A stretch of 64,000 bases of DNA, from assembly GCA_947478005.1 (NCBI GenBank), contig CANJVG010000003.1:1-64000 (forward strand), in the 5' to 3' direction. Position 1 is the stretch's first letter, and the number at the start of each line of letters is the position of its first letter. This stretch comes from Bacteroidota bacterium. Its GTDB lineage: Bacteria; Bacteroidota; Bacteroidia; Chitinophagales; LD1. The notes under the pieces were generated by a model that saw only the letters and a program-made list of their open reading frames with translations, was not told the DNA's origin and did not search any database. Position numbers and translations under genes: made by a program. Shown in pieces: positions 8,584 through 16,795 of this stretch.

Positions 8584-10479
8584 TTATCTTCCCATGTGCA
8601 CCAGTAAGACCGAAACATCTGCAGGAGAAACTCCACTGATGCGGCTTGCCTGACCCAAGGAAGTAGGTTTTATTTTTGCCAGCTTTTGCCTCGCTTCTAT
8701 GCTCAGCGACTTTAGCTTACTGTAATCATAATCGCCTTGTAGCTTTATGTCCTCCAGCTTGCCCATCTTCTGCACCAACTCCAGTTCTTTGTCGATGTAG
8801 GCATCATATTTCATTTCTATTTCGGCCGACTCTATGATATCTTTATCGTGTCCCGAGAGGAAATCATCTGCGGCTTTTACTCCCTTACGGATGATATCCA
8901 TATTAATCTGAGGACGCATCAATACCTTATCAAGCTTTACTTTTTGGTTCAACTCTGCGGTTCCCGCTTCGGTAAGAGTTGCATTTATTTCACTTGGCTC
9001 TACTCCATATTGGGTGAAGAATTCCCTGATTTCCTTCAGCGATTCCCTTTTTCGGTTAACCCGTTCAAGGCGTTCATCATCTGCCAGCCCGATGCTACGA
9101 CCTAGCTCTGTAAGGCGCAAATCGGCATTATCCTGACGAAGCAGAATACGGAACTCTGCCCTACTCGTAAACATTCGATATGGCTCCTCGGTGCCCTTAT
9201 TGGTGAGGTCATCTATCAATACACCTATGTAGGCATCGGAGCGCTTTAGAATAACAGGTTCCAACTCTTTGGCTGAGCGGCTGGCATTTATCCCCGCCAT
9301 TAATCCCTGACAGGCGGCTTCTTCATAACCAGTGGTGCCGTTGATTTGTCCGGCAAAAAACAGGTTCTTTATCAACTTTGTTTCGAGGGTTAAGCCCAAT
9401 TGAGTAGGGGGGAAGTAATCGTATTCAATAGCATAACCGGGACGGAACATCTTCATGTTTTCAAATCCAGCTATTTCCCGAAGGGCTTTGTGCTGAACAT
9501 CCTCTGGTAGGGAGGTAGAAAAACCATTCACATAAATCTCTACCGTATTCCAACCTTCAGGCTCAACAAACAACTGATGTCTTTCTTTATCGGCAAAGCG
9601 GTCAATTTTATCCTCCACGCTTGGGCAATAACGAGGTCCTAACCCCTTTATTCTGCCAGAAAACATTGGGCTTTTATCAAACCCTGTTCTCAAAATATCA
9701 TGCACCTTCTGATTCGTATAGGTGATATGGCAACTCAGTTGCTTTGGCCTTTGGGTTTCGGTCTTGGAGCTTTCTTCAAACGGATTCATTCCCTTCTTAA
9801 AGGAGAACCCAGTTACTTCTTCATCCCCGAACTGTTCTTCCATTTTGGAATAATCCAGGCTTCTTCCATCCAATCTTGGGGGTGTTCCTGTCTTCATTCT
9901 ACCAGCTTCAAAGCCGAGTTCTACCAACTGTTCGGTGATTCCATGGGCGGCCTTCTCCCCAGCACGACCTCCGCCAAAGTTCTTTTCTCCGATATGGATA
10001 AGTCCGTTGAGGAAGGTTCCGTTGGTTAATACCACGGATTTGGAAGGAATCTCTATCCCCATTGAAGTGCGGATTCCGCACACCTTTCCGCCCTTTATCA
10101 ACAGCCCACCAACCATGTCCTGCCAGAAATCAACATTTTTAGTCTCTTCCAACATGTTTCTCCACACACTTGCGAACATCATTCTATCGTTCTGAGTGCG
10201 CGGACTCCACATTGCCGGGCCCTTACTTCGGTTCAACATTCTGAACTGCACCATGCTCTTATCGCTTACAATTCCGGAGTAGCCGCCCATGGCATCTATT
10301 TCCCGAACTATCTGCCCTTTGGCAATTCCACCCATGGCCGGGTTACAACTCATTTGAGCAATGGTCTGCATATTCATGGTAACGAGGAGTACACTACTGC
10401 CCATGTTGGCAGCAGCGGCAGCGGCTTCACAACCGGCATGACCCGCACCAACTACTATTACATCGTATTCCTTAAACAT
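8584..10479 (-). CDS. mnmG: tRNA uridine-5-carboxymethylaminomethyl modification enzyme MnmG (GidA)
   Basis: DVIVVGAGHAGCEAAAAAANMG; GPRYCPSVEDKIDRFADKERHQLFVEPEG; FFAGQINGTTGYEEAA. Confidence 0.97.
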   Translation of the reverse strand: MFKEYDVIVVGAGHAGCEAAAAAANMGSSVLLVTMNMQTIAQMSCNPAMGGIAKGQIVREIDAMGGYSGIVSDKSMVQFRMLNRSKGPAMWSPRTQNDRMMFASVWRNMLEETKNVDFWQDMVGGLLIKGGKVCGIRTSMGIEIPSKSVVLTNGTFLNGLIHIGEKNFGGGRAGEKAAHGITEQLVELGFEAGRMKTGTPPRLDGRSLDYSKMEEQFGDEEVTGFSFKKGMNPFEESSKTETQRPKQLSCHITYTNQKVHDILRTGFDKSPMFSGRIKGLGPRYCPSVEDKIDRFADKERHQLFVEPEGWNTVEIYVNGFSTSLPEDVQHKALREIAGFENMKMFRPGYAIEYDYFPPTQLGLTLETKLIKNLFFAGQINGTTGYEEAACQGLMAGINASRSAKELEPVILKRSDAYIGVLIDDLTNKGTEEPYRMFTSRAEFRILLRQDNADLRLTELGRSIGLADDERLERVNRKRESLKEIREFFTQYGVEPSEINATLTEAGTAELNQKVKLDKVLMRPQINMDIIRKGVKAADDFLSGHDKDIIESAEIEMKYDAYIDKELELVQKMGKLEDIKLQGDYDYSKLKSLSIEARQKLAKIKPTSLGQASRISGVSPADVSVLLVHMGR

Positions 10480-10535
10480 GCTGCAAATATATAGATTAGT
10501 GATTAGTAGGATAGTGGCCCTCTCTCCATCCGAAT

Positions 10536-10551
10536 TGTGCCACGTGGAACT
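10536..10551. promoter_or_regulatory. parS-like ParB-binding site candidate 1: TGTGCCACGTGGAACT
   Basis: 14/16 identity to the palindrome TGTTCCACGTGGAACA; identical second copy 72 bp downstream. Confidence 0.55.
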
Positions 10552-10607
10552 GGGTTTCGTTTGTCGTCTTTCGTCTTTGGTTAATCGTTCAACAGCCCCT
10601 TCAATAA

Positions 10608-10623
10608 TGTGCCACGTGGAACT
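10608..10623. promoter_or_regulatory. parS-like ParB-binding site candidate 2: TGTGCCACGTGGAACT
   Basis: Exact 16-bp duplicate of candidate 1 in the same intergenic space; flanks are not duplicated. Confidence 0.55.
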
Positions 10624-10729
10624 AAGTTGTTTCTTTTACCTTACGGGCTCCCTATTTGTTTAGATCATAGTCCCAAGAAGTCATCATTGAGTCGATTTCC
10701 ATTTTAAAGCACAAATAATTGACAATCAG

Positions 10730-11233
10730 CTATTTAGGCCCATTATTTACTTGTTTTGTCTTCTCCCTTTCATATTTCGCCAGCCAAACGTCTTCCATCT
10801 TCCGCATTTCGGCCTGCTGGGGCTTTGTTTTGTCTTTATATCCTAGCAAATGAAGAACCCCGTGGAATATGACACGGTGTAATTCGTCCATAAATTCTGA
10901 TTGACCGGGAAAGTCATTCGCTTTGGGCTTTGGGCTTTTAACTTTGAACTTCGCTGCGTTCTCCTTCACCCGGTCGATGCTTATGTAAATTTCAGCTTCC
11001 AACTCTTCCTCCGTTTGCACAAGGGGAAAGGTAATGATGTCGGTATAGTAATCGTGGTTGAGAAATTTTTTGTTGATGTCGAGCAGGTATTCATCAGAGC
11101 AGAAAATGAAGGAGAGGGAGACGATTTGATGATTTGACGATTCGGTGATTTGATGATTAATGAACCTGCGCAACGTCACCCGGTTTGGTAAGCTGAATTT
11201 TATATCGGCATTATGGAAGCTAATAGACATCAT
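10730..11233 (-). CDS. ybeY: Endoribonuclease YbeY / rRNA maturation factor, with a lineage-specific insertion before the HGVLHL motif
   Basis: IFCSDEYLLDINKKFLNHDYYTDIITFPL; DELHRVIFHGVLHLLGYKDK. Confidence 0.93.
   Translation of the reverse strand: MMSISFHNADIKFSLPNRVTLRRFINHQITESSNHQIVSLSFIFCSDEYLLDINKKFLNHDYYTDIITFPLVQTEEELEAEIYISIDRVKENAAKFKVKSPKPKANDFPGQSEFMDELHRVIFHGVLHLLGYKDKTKPQQAEMRKMEDVWLAKYEREKTKQVNNGPK
11121..11160. repeat. Five 8-bp degenerate tandem units (GAYGATTT) inside ybeY
   Basis: GACGATTT GATGATTT GACGATTC GGTGATTT GATGATTA. Confidence 0.85.
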
Positions 11234-11379
11234 ATTGATCTAGACCTGCTTTTCTTTTCAAAAATATTATTTCCTTCTGATTCTCTTGTTTGTACGGGGA
11301 TGACAAAATTAACATTGCCAGGAATTTGCTTCTATATTTGATGGTTCAATTTTAAACGAACCAAATAAAACAAGTAGTT

Positions 11380-14160
11380 ATGAATAGAATGTACTCTATT
11401 ATTCTCGCTTTATGTGTTTTGCTAAGTGCCGGCAGAATGAGCGCACAAGAAATTACAAAAACAGAAATACCGGTTAGCGCAGTGAAGATTGTGAACCTAC
11501 AGGAGCGGGCAAATTATGAACTTGCCCATCCACGCGCAAAGCACAAGCGTTTCGTGGAACAAGGAGAGGATCGTGAAAAAGAATTTCGTTTTATTCCAAA
11601 ACCCGTGGGGGCTGATGCCATTCATTTTGATTTGCCGGCACCAGAACATCAGCATCGCGCTGTTGTAAATTCTCCTGCTCCTTCAATTTCATTTAACGGT
11701 ACCCAGGATAACGGCACATTAATTCCTCCTGATATTAGAGGAGCTGTTGGTCCGGGCCATGTTATGGAAACAACGAATCAGGAATTTAAGATTTACACCA
11801 AAGCAGGCTCATTAGTAAGTACGGTATCCATAACCACGTTTTTTGCTTCCACAGGAGGTAGCGGATACTTTGATCCGCATTTATTATATGATGCAACCAA
11901 CGGCCGTTGGTTAGTTTGCATTGATGGAAATGTCTCTAACGGTCACGGTGGTATGTTTGTAGGAGTTTCACAAACAAGCGACCCTACCGGAAGCTGGTAT
12001 GTTTACTCTTTTGATGGAATTGGTAATTCAACCGATTTTCTTGATTACCCCTTAATGGGATACAACACAAATTGGGTAGTAATTACAGGCAACGACTTTT
12101 TGGCTTCCGGTGCTGTAACCGGAAAAATTTATGTGATGAACCGAGCATCTATGTACAGCGGAAGCCTGGGAACCGTTTCAAGCTTTACGGATGCCAACGT
12201 TTTCTCTTTAGCCCCTGCTCAGACTTATGATGCTTCACAAACTACATTGTACATGGTGGAAGATTGGAATGGTAATTCGGGTGGAAGTGGTTTTGTAAGA
12301 ATTGGAAGTATTACGGGAACCGCGAGCGCACCAGTTTACAATTCAGGAACAACAATTGGGGTAAGCCAACCATGGAGCGAAACTTCGGTAACAGCTCCTC
12401 AATCGGGAAGTACCAATAAAATTGAGTCAGGCGATACACGCATTGGCAATGCTGTTTACATTAATGGCTCATTGTGGTTCTGTCAAACAGTTTTTCTTCC
12501 AGCTACTTCTCCAACACGTGATGCCGTTCAGTGGTGGCAAGTAAATCCTGCAACACAAACGGTGCAACAATTTGGCCGGGTAGATGGCGGTTCCTCTACC
12601 GGAACATTTTATTTCTATCCAAGTATAGCAGTTAACAGCAGCGGTGATATGATGCTTGGTCATTGTCAATCGTCTAACTCTACTTTTGCCGGAGCTTCTT
12701 ACTCAACCCGTGCAGCAGCAGATGCAGTTAACACAACCCAAACTCCTTATCTATACAAAGCCGGATTAGCAAGTTACTATAAAACCTTTAGCGGCACGCG
12801 TAACCGCTGGGGTGACTACACCGGTGCTGCGGTTGACCCTTCTGACAATTCTTTTTGGAACGTGAGTGAGTGGGCAAACACGAGTAACAAGTGGGGAACC
12901 ATAATTGCACGCGTAGCATTAACACCCGTTGTGCCTTGCACTGCTGTTACAGGTTTAACGACTTCCGCTGTTGCCAACAATTCCGCTACCTTTAACTGGA
13001 CCGCATCGAGTGGAGCAGTAAGCTACAATGTACAGTACCGAGCAGTTGGTGCTGCATCTTGGACTTCGGCTAATACAACGTCCACTTCCTATTCTGTTCT
13101 CGCCTTAACCGCTGGTAACAACTACGAGTGGCAGGTACAAACTGTATGCAGCACTGGAACTTCAGCTTATACTGCTTCTGCGACCTTTACCACAACCGGA
13201 GTAGCGCCTTGCAACACACCGGCTTCTTTAAGTACTTCGGCCATTACCACCACCACAGCCACTTTTACATGGGGAGCTGTTACCGGTGCAGTAAGCTACG
13301 CTGTTAGATATAGAATTGTTGGTGCCGCCACGTGGAACTCGGGAACATCCACTACTACTTCTTATAGCGCTACCGGCCTAACCGCCACCAGCAATTATGA
13401 ATGGCAGGTTTCTACGGTTTGTTCAGCAAGCTCTTCGGCCTTCAGCAGTTCAGCTACTTTTGCTACCGCTACTCCATCTACCTGCAGCGATGTTTATGAG
13501 TCGAACAATTCTTCGGGAACAGCCAAGACAGCACCGCTCAATGCTAACTTCAACGGTTTTATTACACCAAGCACCGATGTTGACTGGTTTAAGTTCACCA
13601 CCGTTTCGCCTAACATAAAAGTGAAAGTTGACTTGACTACTTTGCCGGCAGATTATGACGTTAAATTGTATTCCTCAAACGCCAGCACGCAGTTGGGTAT
13701 TTCACAAAATGGCGGTACCACCAGCGAACAGATTAAATACAACGCCACAGGCACAGGCACCTATTATGTTAAGGTTTACGGCTATGGCGGTGCTACCAGC
13801 GCTTCTCTCTGCTATACTCTGCGCGTTTCTGTTGGTTCAACCGCTTGGGCACCTGAATATGCTACAGATGTAATTGCCAACGATAAGCCGGATATCATAG
13901 AAGCAGAACCGGTCATGAAGGTTTTCCCTAACCCGGCCAAGGATAAAGTAACCGTGGAGTTTTTGAGCGATGTAAAGGCCAATGTGCGGCTGAACATTTA
14001 TAACCTCAGCGGAGAAAAAGTATTGGGCAGCGAAGCCAATGCTGAAGAGGGGTTGAACACACAAACTTTGAACACCAACACACTTAGCAGTGGTGTTTAT
14101 ATTTTTGAAGTATATACCAATGGTGAAGCACAGCGCCAAAAGTTTACTATAGCCAAATAG
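11380..14160 (+). CDS. Large secreted protein: N-terminal unknown region, two fibronectin type III domains, PPC-type domain, T9SS type A sorting domain
   Basis: FN3 repeats (SATFNWTASSGAVSYNVQYR; TATFTWGAVTGAVSYAVRYR); VDWFKFTTVSPNIKVKVDLTTLPADYDVKLY; C-terminus MKVFPNPAKDKVTVEF...LSSGVYIFEVYTNGEAQRQKFTIAK. Confidence 0.9.
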   Translation: MNRMYSIILALCVLLSAGRMSAQEITKTEIPVSAVKIVNLQERANYELAHPRAKHKRFVEQGEDREKEFRFIPKPVGADAIHFDLPAPEHQHRAVVNSPAPSISFNGTQDNGTLIPPDIRGAVGPGHVMETTNQEFKIYTKAGSLVSTVSITTFFASTGGSGYFDPHLLYDATNGRWLVCIDGNVSNGHGGMFVGVSQTSDPTGSWYVYSFDGIGNSTDFLDYPLMGYNTNWVVITGNDFLASGAVTGKIYVMNRASMYSGSLGTVSSFTDANVFSLAPAQTYDASQTTLYMVEDWNGNSGGSGFVRIGSITGTASAPVYNSGTTIGVSQPWSETSVTAPQSGSTNKIESGDTRIGNAVYINGSLWFCQTVFLPATSPTRDAVQWWQVNPATQTVQQFGRVDGGSSTGTFYFYPSIAVNSSGDMMLGHCQSSNSTFAGASYSTRAAADAVNTTQTPYLYKAGLASYYKTFSGTRNRWGDYTGAAVDPSDNSFWNVSEWANTSNKWGTIIARVALTPVVPCTAVTGLTTSAVANNSATFNWTASSGAVSYNVQYRAVGAASWTSANTTSTSYSVLALTAGNNYEWQVQTVCSTGTSAYTASATFTTTGVAPCNTPASLSTSAITTTTATFTWGAVTGAVSYAVRYRIVGAATWNSGTSTTTSYSATGLTATSNYEWQVSTVCSASSSAFSSSATFATATPSTCSDVYESNNSSGTAKTAPLNANFNGFITPSTDVDWFKFTTVSPNIKVKVDLTTLPADYDVKLYSSNASTQLGISQNGGTTSEQIKYNATGTGTYYVKVYGYGGATSASLCYTLRVSVGSTAWAPEYATDVIANDKPDIIEAEPVMKVFPNPAKDKVTVEFLSDVKANVRLNIYNLSGEKVLGSEANAEEGLNTQTLNTNTLSSGVYIFEVYTNGEAQRQKFTIAK

Positions 14161-14174
14161 AGCTCTCTTCATTA

Positions 14175-14218
14175 AACACAGAAGCCGCTTCCTCAACAAG
14201 GAGCGGCTTCTGTTTTTA
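14175..14218 (+). terminator. Rho-independent terminator
   Basis: ACAGAAGCCGCT...AGCGGCTTCTGT (12-bp perfect stem) followed by TTTTA. Confidence 0.88.
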
Positions 14219-14597
14219 TATCGAAATGGAATTACAAAAAAAATGGCCGTCCACACACCCTATGAACGGCCAAGGGACACACCCTTAAAAAAACGGTAAA
14301 CAGACACCACTCTGTTTACATGATGCAAATATAGGGTAGCAGAACATTTAAATACAATGACTTTGGTCAGTTTAGGAAATTTTTGCAGTGGCCGTTGTTT
14401 ATAATGGGTCGCACCCCTGCTATAAGAAACAAATAGGCATAAGGAAACCAACATAGAGTAGAGCCACCATTAAAATTTCCCTCCCACAACTTTAATGCCG
14501 TTTTTTTTGCATGCCCGCTAATCATGTGCAAAATTTCTACCCTCCGAAATTTTAGCTAAAAATACATGCTCTCTACTTTTCATAAAAATAATCTTTT

Positions 14598-14807
14598 ATG
14601 AAAAAACCAGCATTCACTTCGCTAAGGAGAGACACGCTTCAGCTTTTTGCCAAAGACAATTCAGTTGAAACTATTGCTGCTCACTACGGCAAGACCAAAA
14701 AGGCCATTTACAAGCGAATGGAAAAAGTGCACCAACATTTTGGGTGTACCAACTCCCTTACTGCCTACCGGTTGGCGCTACTGAGCAACAAGATGGAGTT
14801 GAAGTAA
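14598..14807 (+). CDS. Small HTH protein (LuxR-like helix-turn-helix)
   Basis: LFAKDNSVETIAAHYGKTKKAIYKRMEKVHQHFGCTNSLTAYRLAL. Confidence 0.65.
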   Translation: MKKPAFTSLRRDTLQLFAKDNSVETIAAHYGKTKKAIYKRMEKVHQHFGCTNSLTAYRLALLSNKMELK

Positions 14808-14890
14808 GTTGCGCGGCTTCTTCTTGATGGAGCTACAGCGCTGCGCCTTTTCGGGGTAGTAATTTTACCCCTCGGAGAAGTCATGCCCCA

Positions 14891-15261
14891 TTCCGAGATT
14901 TGCCGACAGTTCTTTGTAACCATGATTTGGATTTCTGAAAGCCATTGTCGCTGTTCTGATAAGCCCTGTCGGCTTTCCGAAATGCGCTGTCGCACTTCCG
15001 ATGGGGCCGTACACCGGTGTACGGGCTTGTCAGAATGGTGTACGCCACTTATCAGAGTCGTGTACGGGGGCATCGGAAAGGTGTACGCGGGCATCGGAAA
15101 GGTGTACGCGGGCATCAGAACGGTGTACGCGGGCAGAAGATTGATGTACGCGACTCATCAGAACGGTGTACAGGGGTATGGGAACGATGCAGAGGCTTAT
15201 CGGAAATGCGAATTTGTTTGTCAGAACGATGTACGGGGGCAGAAGAAGAGCGAATGAGAGT
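14891..15261. repeat. Array A: 21-bp-period degenerate array with inverted halves (TTCYGA left, TCRGAA right)
   Basis: Left anchors TTCYGA at 14891, 14933, 14954, 14975, 14996; right anchors at 15029, 15051, 15072, 15093, 15114, 15135, 15157, 15178, 15199, 15220, 15241. ATCGGAAAGGTGTACGCGGGC occurs twice in tandem. Confidence 0.9.
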
Positions 15262-15308
15262 AGAAAAACAATTTTTAAAACTTTTTATAAAACAAAACCA
15301 ACAAAACA

Positions 15309-16250
15309 ATGGCACGTGATTATTCAAGTACCGATGAGTACATGGTAGAACGCAGCGAAACGCTGCAAGGATTATTTAGTGACGCAGGAAACCTTCCTGA
15401 CTTTACTGCTTTTGACCCTAATCTGGATGCCGCTTTTGCAGCCCAATGGCAAACGGCTATAGATGCGGCTGTGGCAACAGTGAGTGGCGAAACGGTAGAT
15501 GACCAGGTGGTTCAGCTAACACAGATAGTGGATGGTGCTATGAAGAACTGCAGGAAGAAATATATTGAAGTGAAATATTTTTTCAATCTGGCGTTTCCGG
15601 GCAATGTGGGTATTATGAAAGAAATGGGGTTGGATGATTATGTAACGGCACGCAACCGGCAAATGCGCATGGTTTTCTTTACCGAAAACCTGCACGCTGC
15701 TGCTGAAAAAAATAAAGTTGCGTTGATAGCCGCAGGTTATTCGCAGCTTCGGATTGATGAAATAGAAACTTTCAGAGCGGCTTTACAAACCGCGAACAAA
15801 AACCAAAACAAATTTTTGAAAGGAAGGCCAGTGTTGACGCAGGAGCGGGAGAAAATTTTCAATACCTGCTTTGGCTTTACGAATAGAGTTTGTGATGCCG
15901 CGCTTTCGGTCTATTATGATGATGATGTGAAGGGTGGTTTGTTTGTGTTTGAACCTTCGGGCGGCAACAACAGTGAGTTTTTTGATGGTTTGATAGGAAT
16001 GGGTGTAGAAAAACACGTGGATGATTTTACTTACAATGTAAACATCAAATTCATATTGACCAACACAGGAACTAACCCTCTTGAATTTCAACTCAAGGAA
16101 GCAGGCGTATTTGTGGGAAACATAGTAATGGTAGCTCCGGGTGCAACGGTTGAAAAAATGGCTACTGATTTTTTCACTTCGGGCGATAGTATATGGGTGC
16201 GCAACCCCGGCCCTGGCGATGGAAGCTATGAAATAGAAGAAACTACTTGA
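15309..16250 (+). CDS. Uncharacterised 313-aa protein
   Basis: Long ORF; no family recognised from the sequence; strong terminator immediately downstream. Confidence 0.75.
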   Translation: MARDYSSTDEYMVERSETLQGLFSDAGNLPDFTAFDPNLDAAFAAQWQTAIDAAVATVSGETVDDQVVQLTQIVDGAMKNCRKKYIEVKYFFNLAFPGNVGIMKEMGLDDYVTARNRQMRMVFFTENLHAAAEKNKVALIAAGYSQLRIDEIETFRAALQTANKNQNKFLKGRPVLTQEREKIFNTCFGFTNRVCDAALSVYYDDDVKGGLFVFEPSGGNNSEFFDGLIGMGVEKHVDDFTYNVNIKFILTNTGTNPLEFQLKEAGVFVGNIVMVAPGATVEKMATDFFTSGDSIWVRNPGPGDGSYEIEETT

Positions 16251-16272
16251 AGGACACGGTAGTGGTTGAAAT

Positions 16273-16312
16273 AAAAACGGGGTAGCAGATGAACTGCTAT
16301 CCCGTTTTTTAT
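16273..16312 (+). terminator. Rho-independent terminator
   Basis: AAAACGGGGTAGCAG atgaa CTGCTATCCCGTTTTTTA. Confidence 0.88.
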
Positions 16313-16321
16313 AGTAGATAC

Positions 16322-16792
16322 TTATTTCTTCTCCGCAGAATGCTGCACTACTTTTTCGTTTTGTGCTTTCAATCGTCTGCAAAGCGTTTTTATAATTCCT
16401 TTCGCCACCTCTATTCGGCTTTCCATTAATTCATAAAAAGGTTCCTGGTCCATTTTCAGCAGCAAACATTCACTCACCGTAGTAGCACTTGCCGAGCGGG
16501 TTTCGGTATCGAGCAAAGCATACTCGCCAAAACACTCTCCTTCCTTCATTACCACAAAAGTGTGTTCGCCTTTGTGAATGCGCACCTGCCCTTTGAAGAT
16601 GATATACATACACTGAGCTTCATCGCCTGCTTCAAAAATATTGGTATTGGCTTCAAAATCTTCTTCTTCCAAAAGCTCCGCCACTTCCGCCAAAACTGTT
16701 TCAGGTGTTTCGTGAAAGATGGAGATAGACTTGAGCAAGAGAACTTTCTCTATAAGCAGCAATCGCTGTTCGTGATGAGTTGTGGTTGACAT
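16322..16792 (-). CDS. Cyclic-nucleotide-binding-domain (CRP/FNR-like sensor) protein without HTH
   Basis: FEAGDEAQCMYIIFKGQVRIHKGEHTFVVMKEGECFGEYALLDTETRSASATTVSECLLL. Confidence 0.88.
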   Translation of the reverse strand: MSTTTHHEQRLLLIEKVLLLKSISIFHETPETVLAEVAELLEEEDFEANTNIFEAGDEAQCMYIIFKGQVRIHKGEHTFVVMKEGECFGEYALLDTETRSASATTVSECLLLKMDQEPFYELMESRIEVAKGIIKTLCRRLKAQNEKVVQHSAEKK

Positions 16793-16795
16793 GTT

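Noticed and set aside
10478-10663. 61-aa plus-strand ORF upstream of mnmG
   Set aside because: Spans both parS-like motifs in an intergenic region; Cys-rich translation without family features.
13327-13339. GCCACGTGGAACT inside the T9SS-sorted protein gene as a third parS site
   Set aside because: Only the right half matches and it is inside coding sequence (ATWNS); retained only as context for the parS finding.
14891-15261. CRISPR array interpretation of the 21-bp repeats
   Set aside because: No conserved repeat alternating with unique spacers; units abut with period 21 and no cas genes are present. Same argument for 44110-44427 and 59001-59471.
14765-15319. ORFs on both strands in array A (14765..15115 -, 14883..15257 +, 15017..15319 +) with heptapeptide repeats such as MPAYTFP
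   Set aside because: A 21-bp repeat yields 7-aa periodicity in every open frame; several mutually overlapping frames are open, and the other arrays contain stops, so non-coding is more likely.
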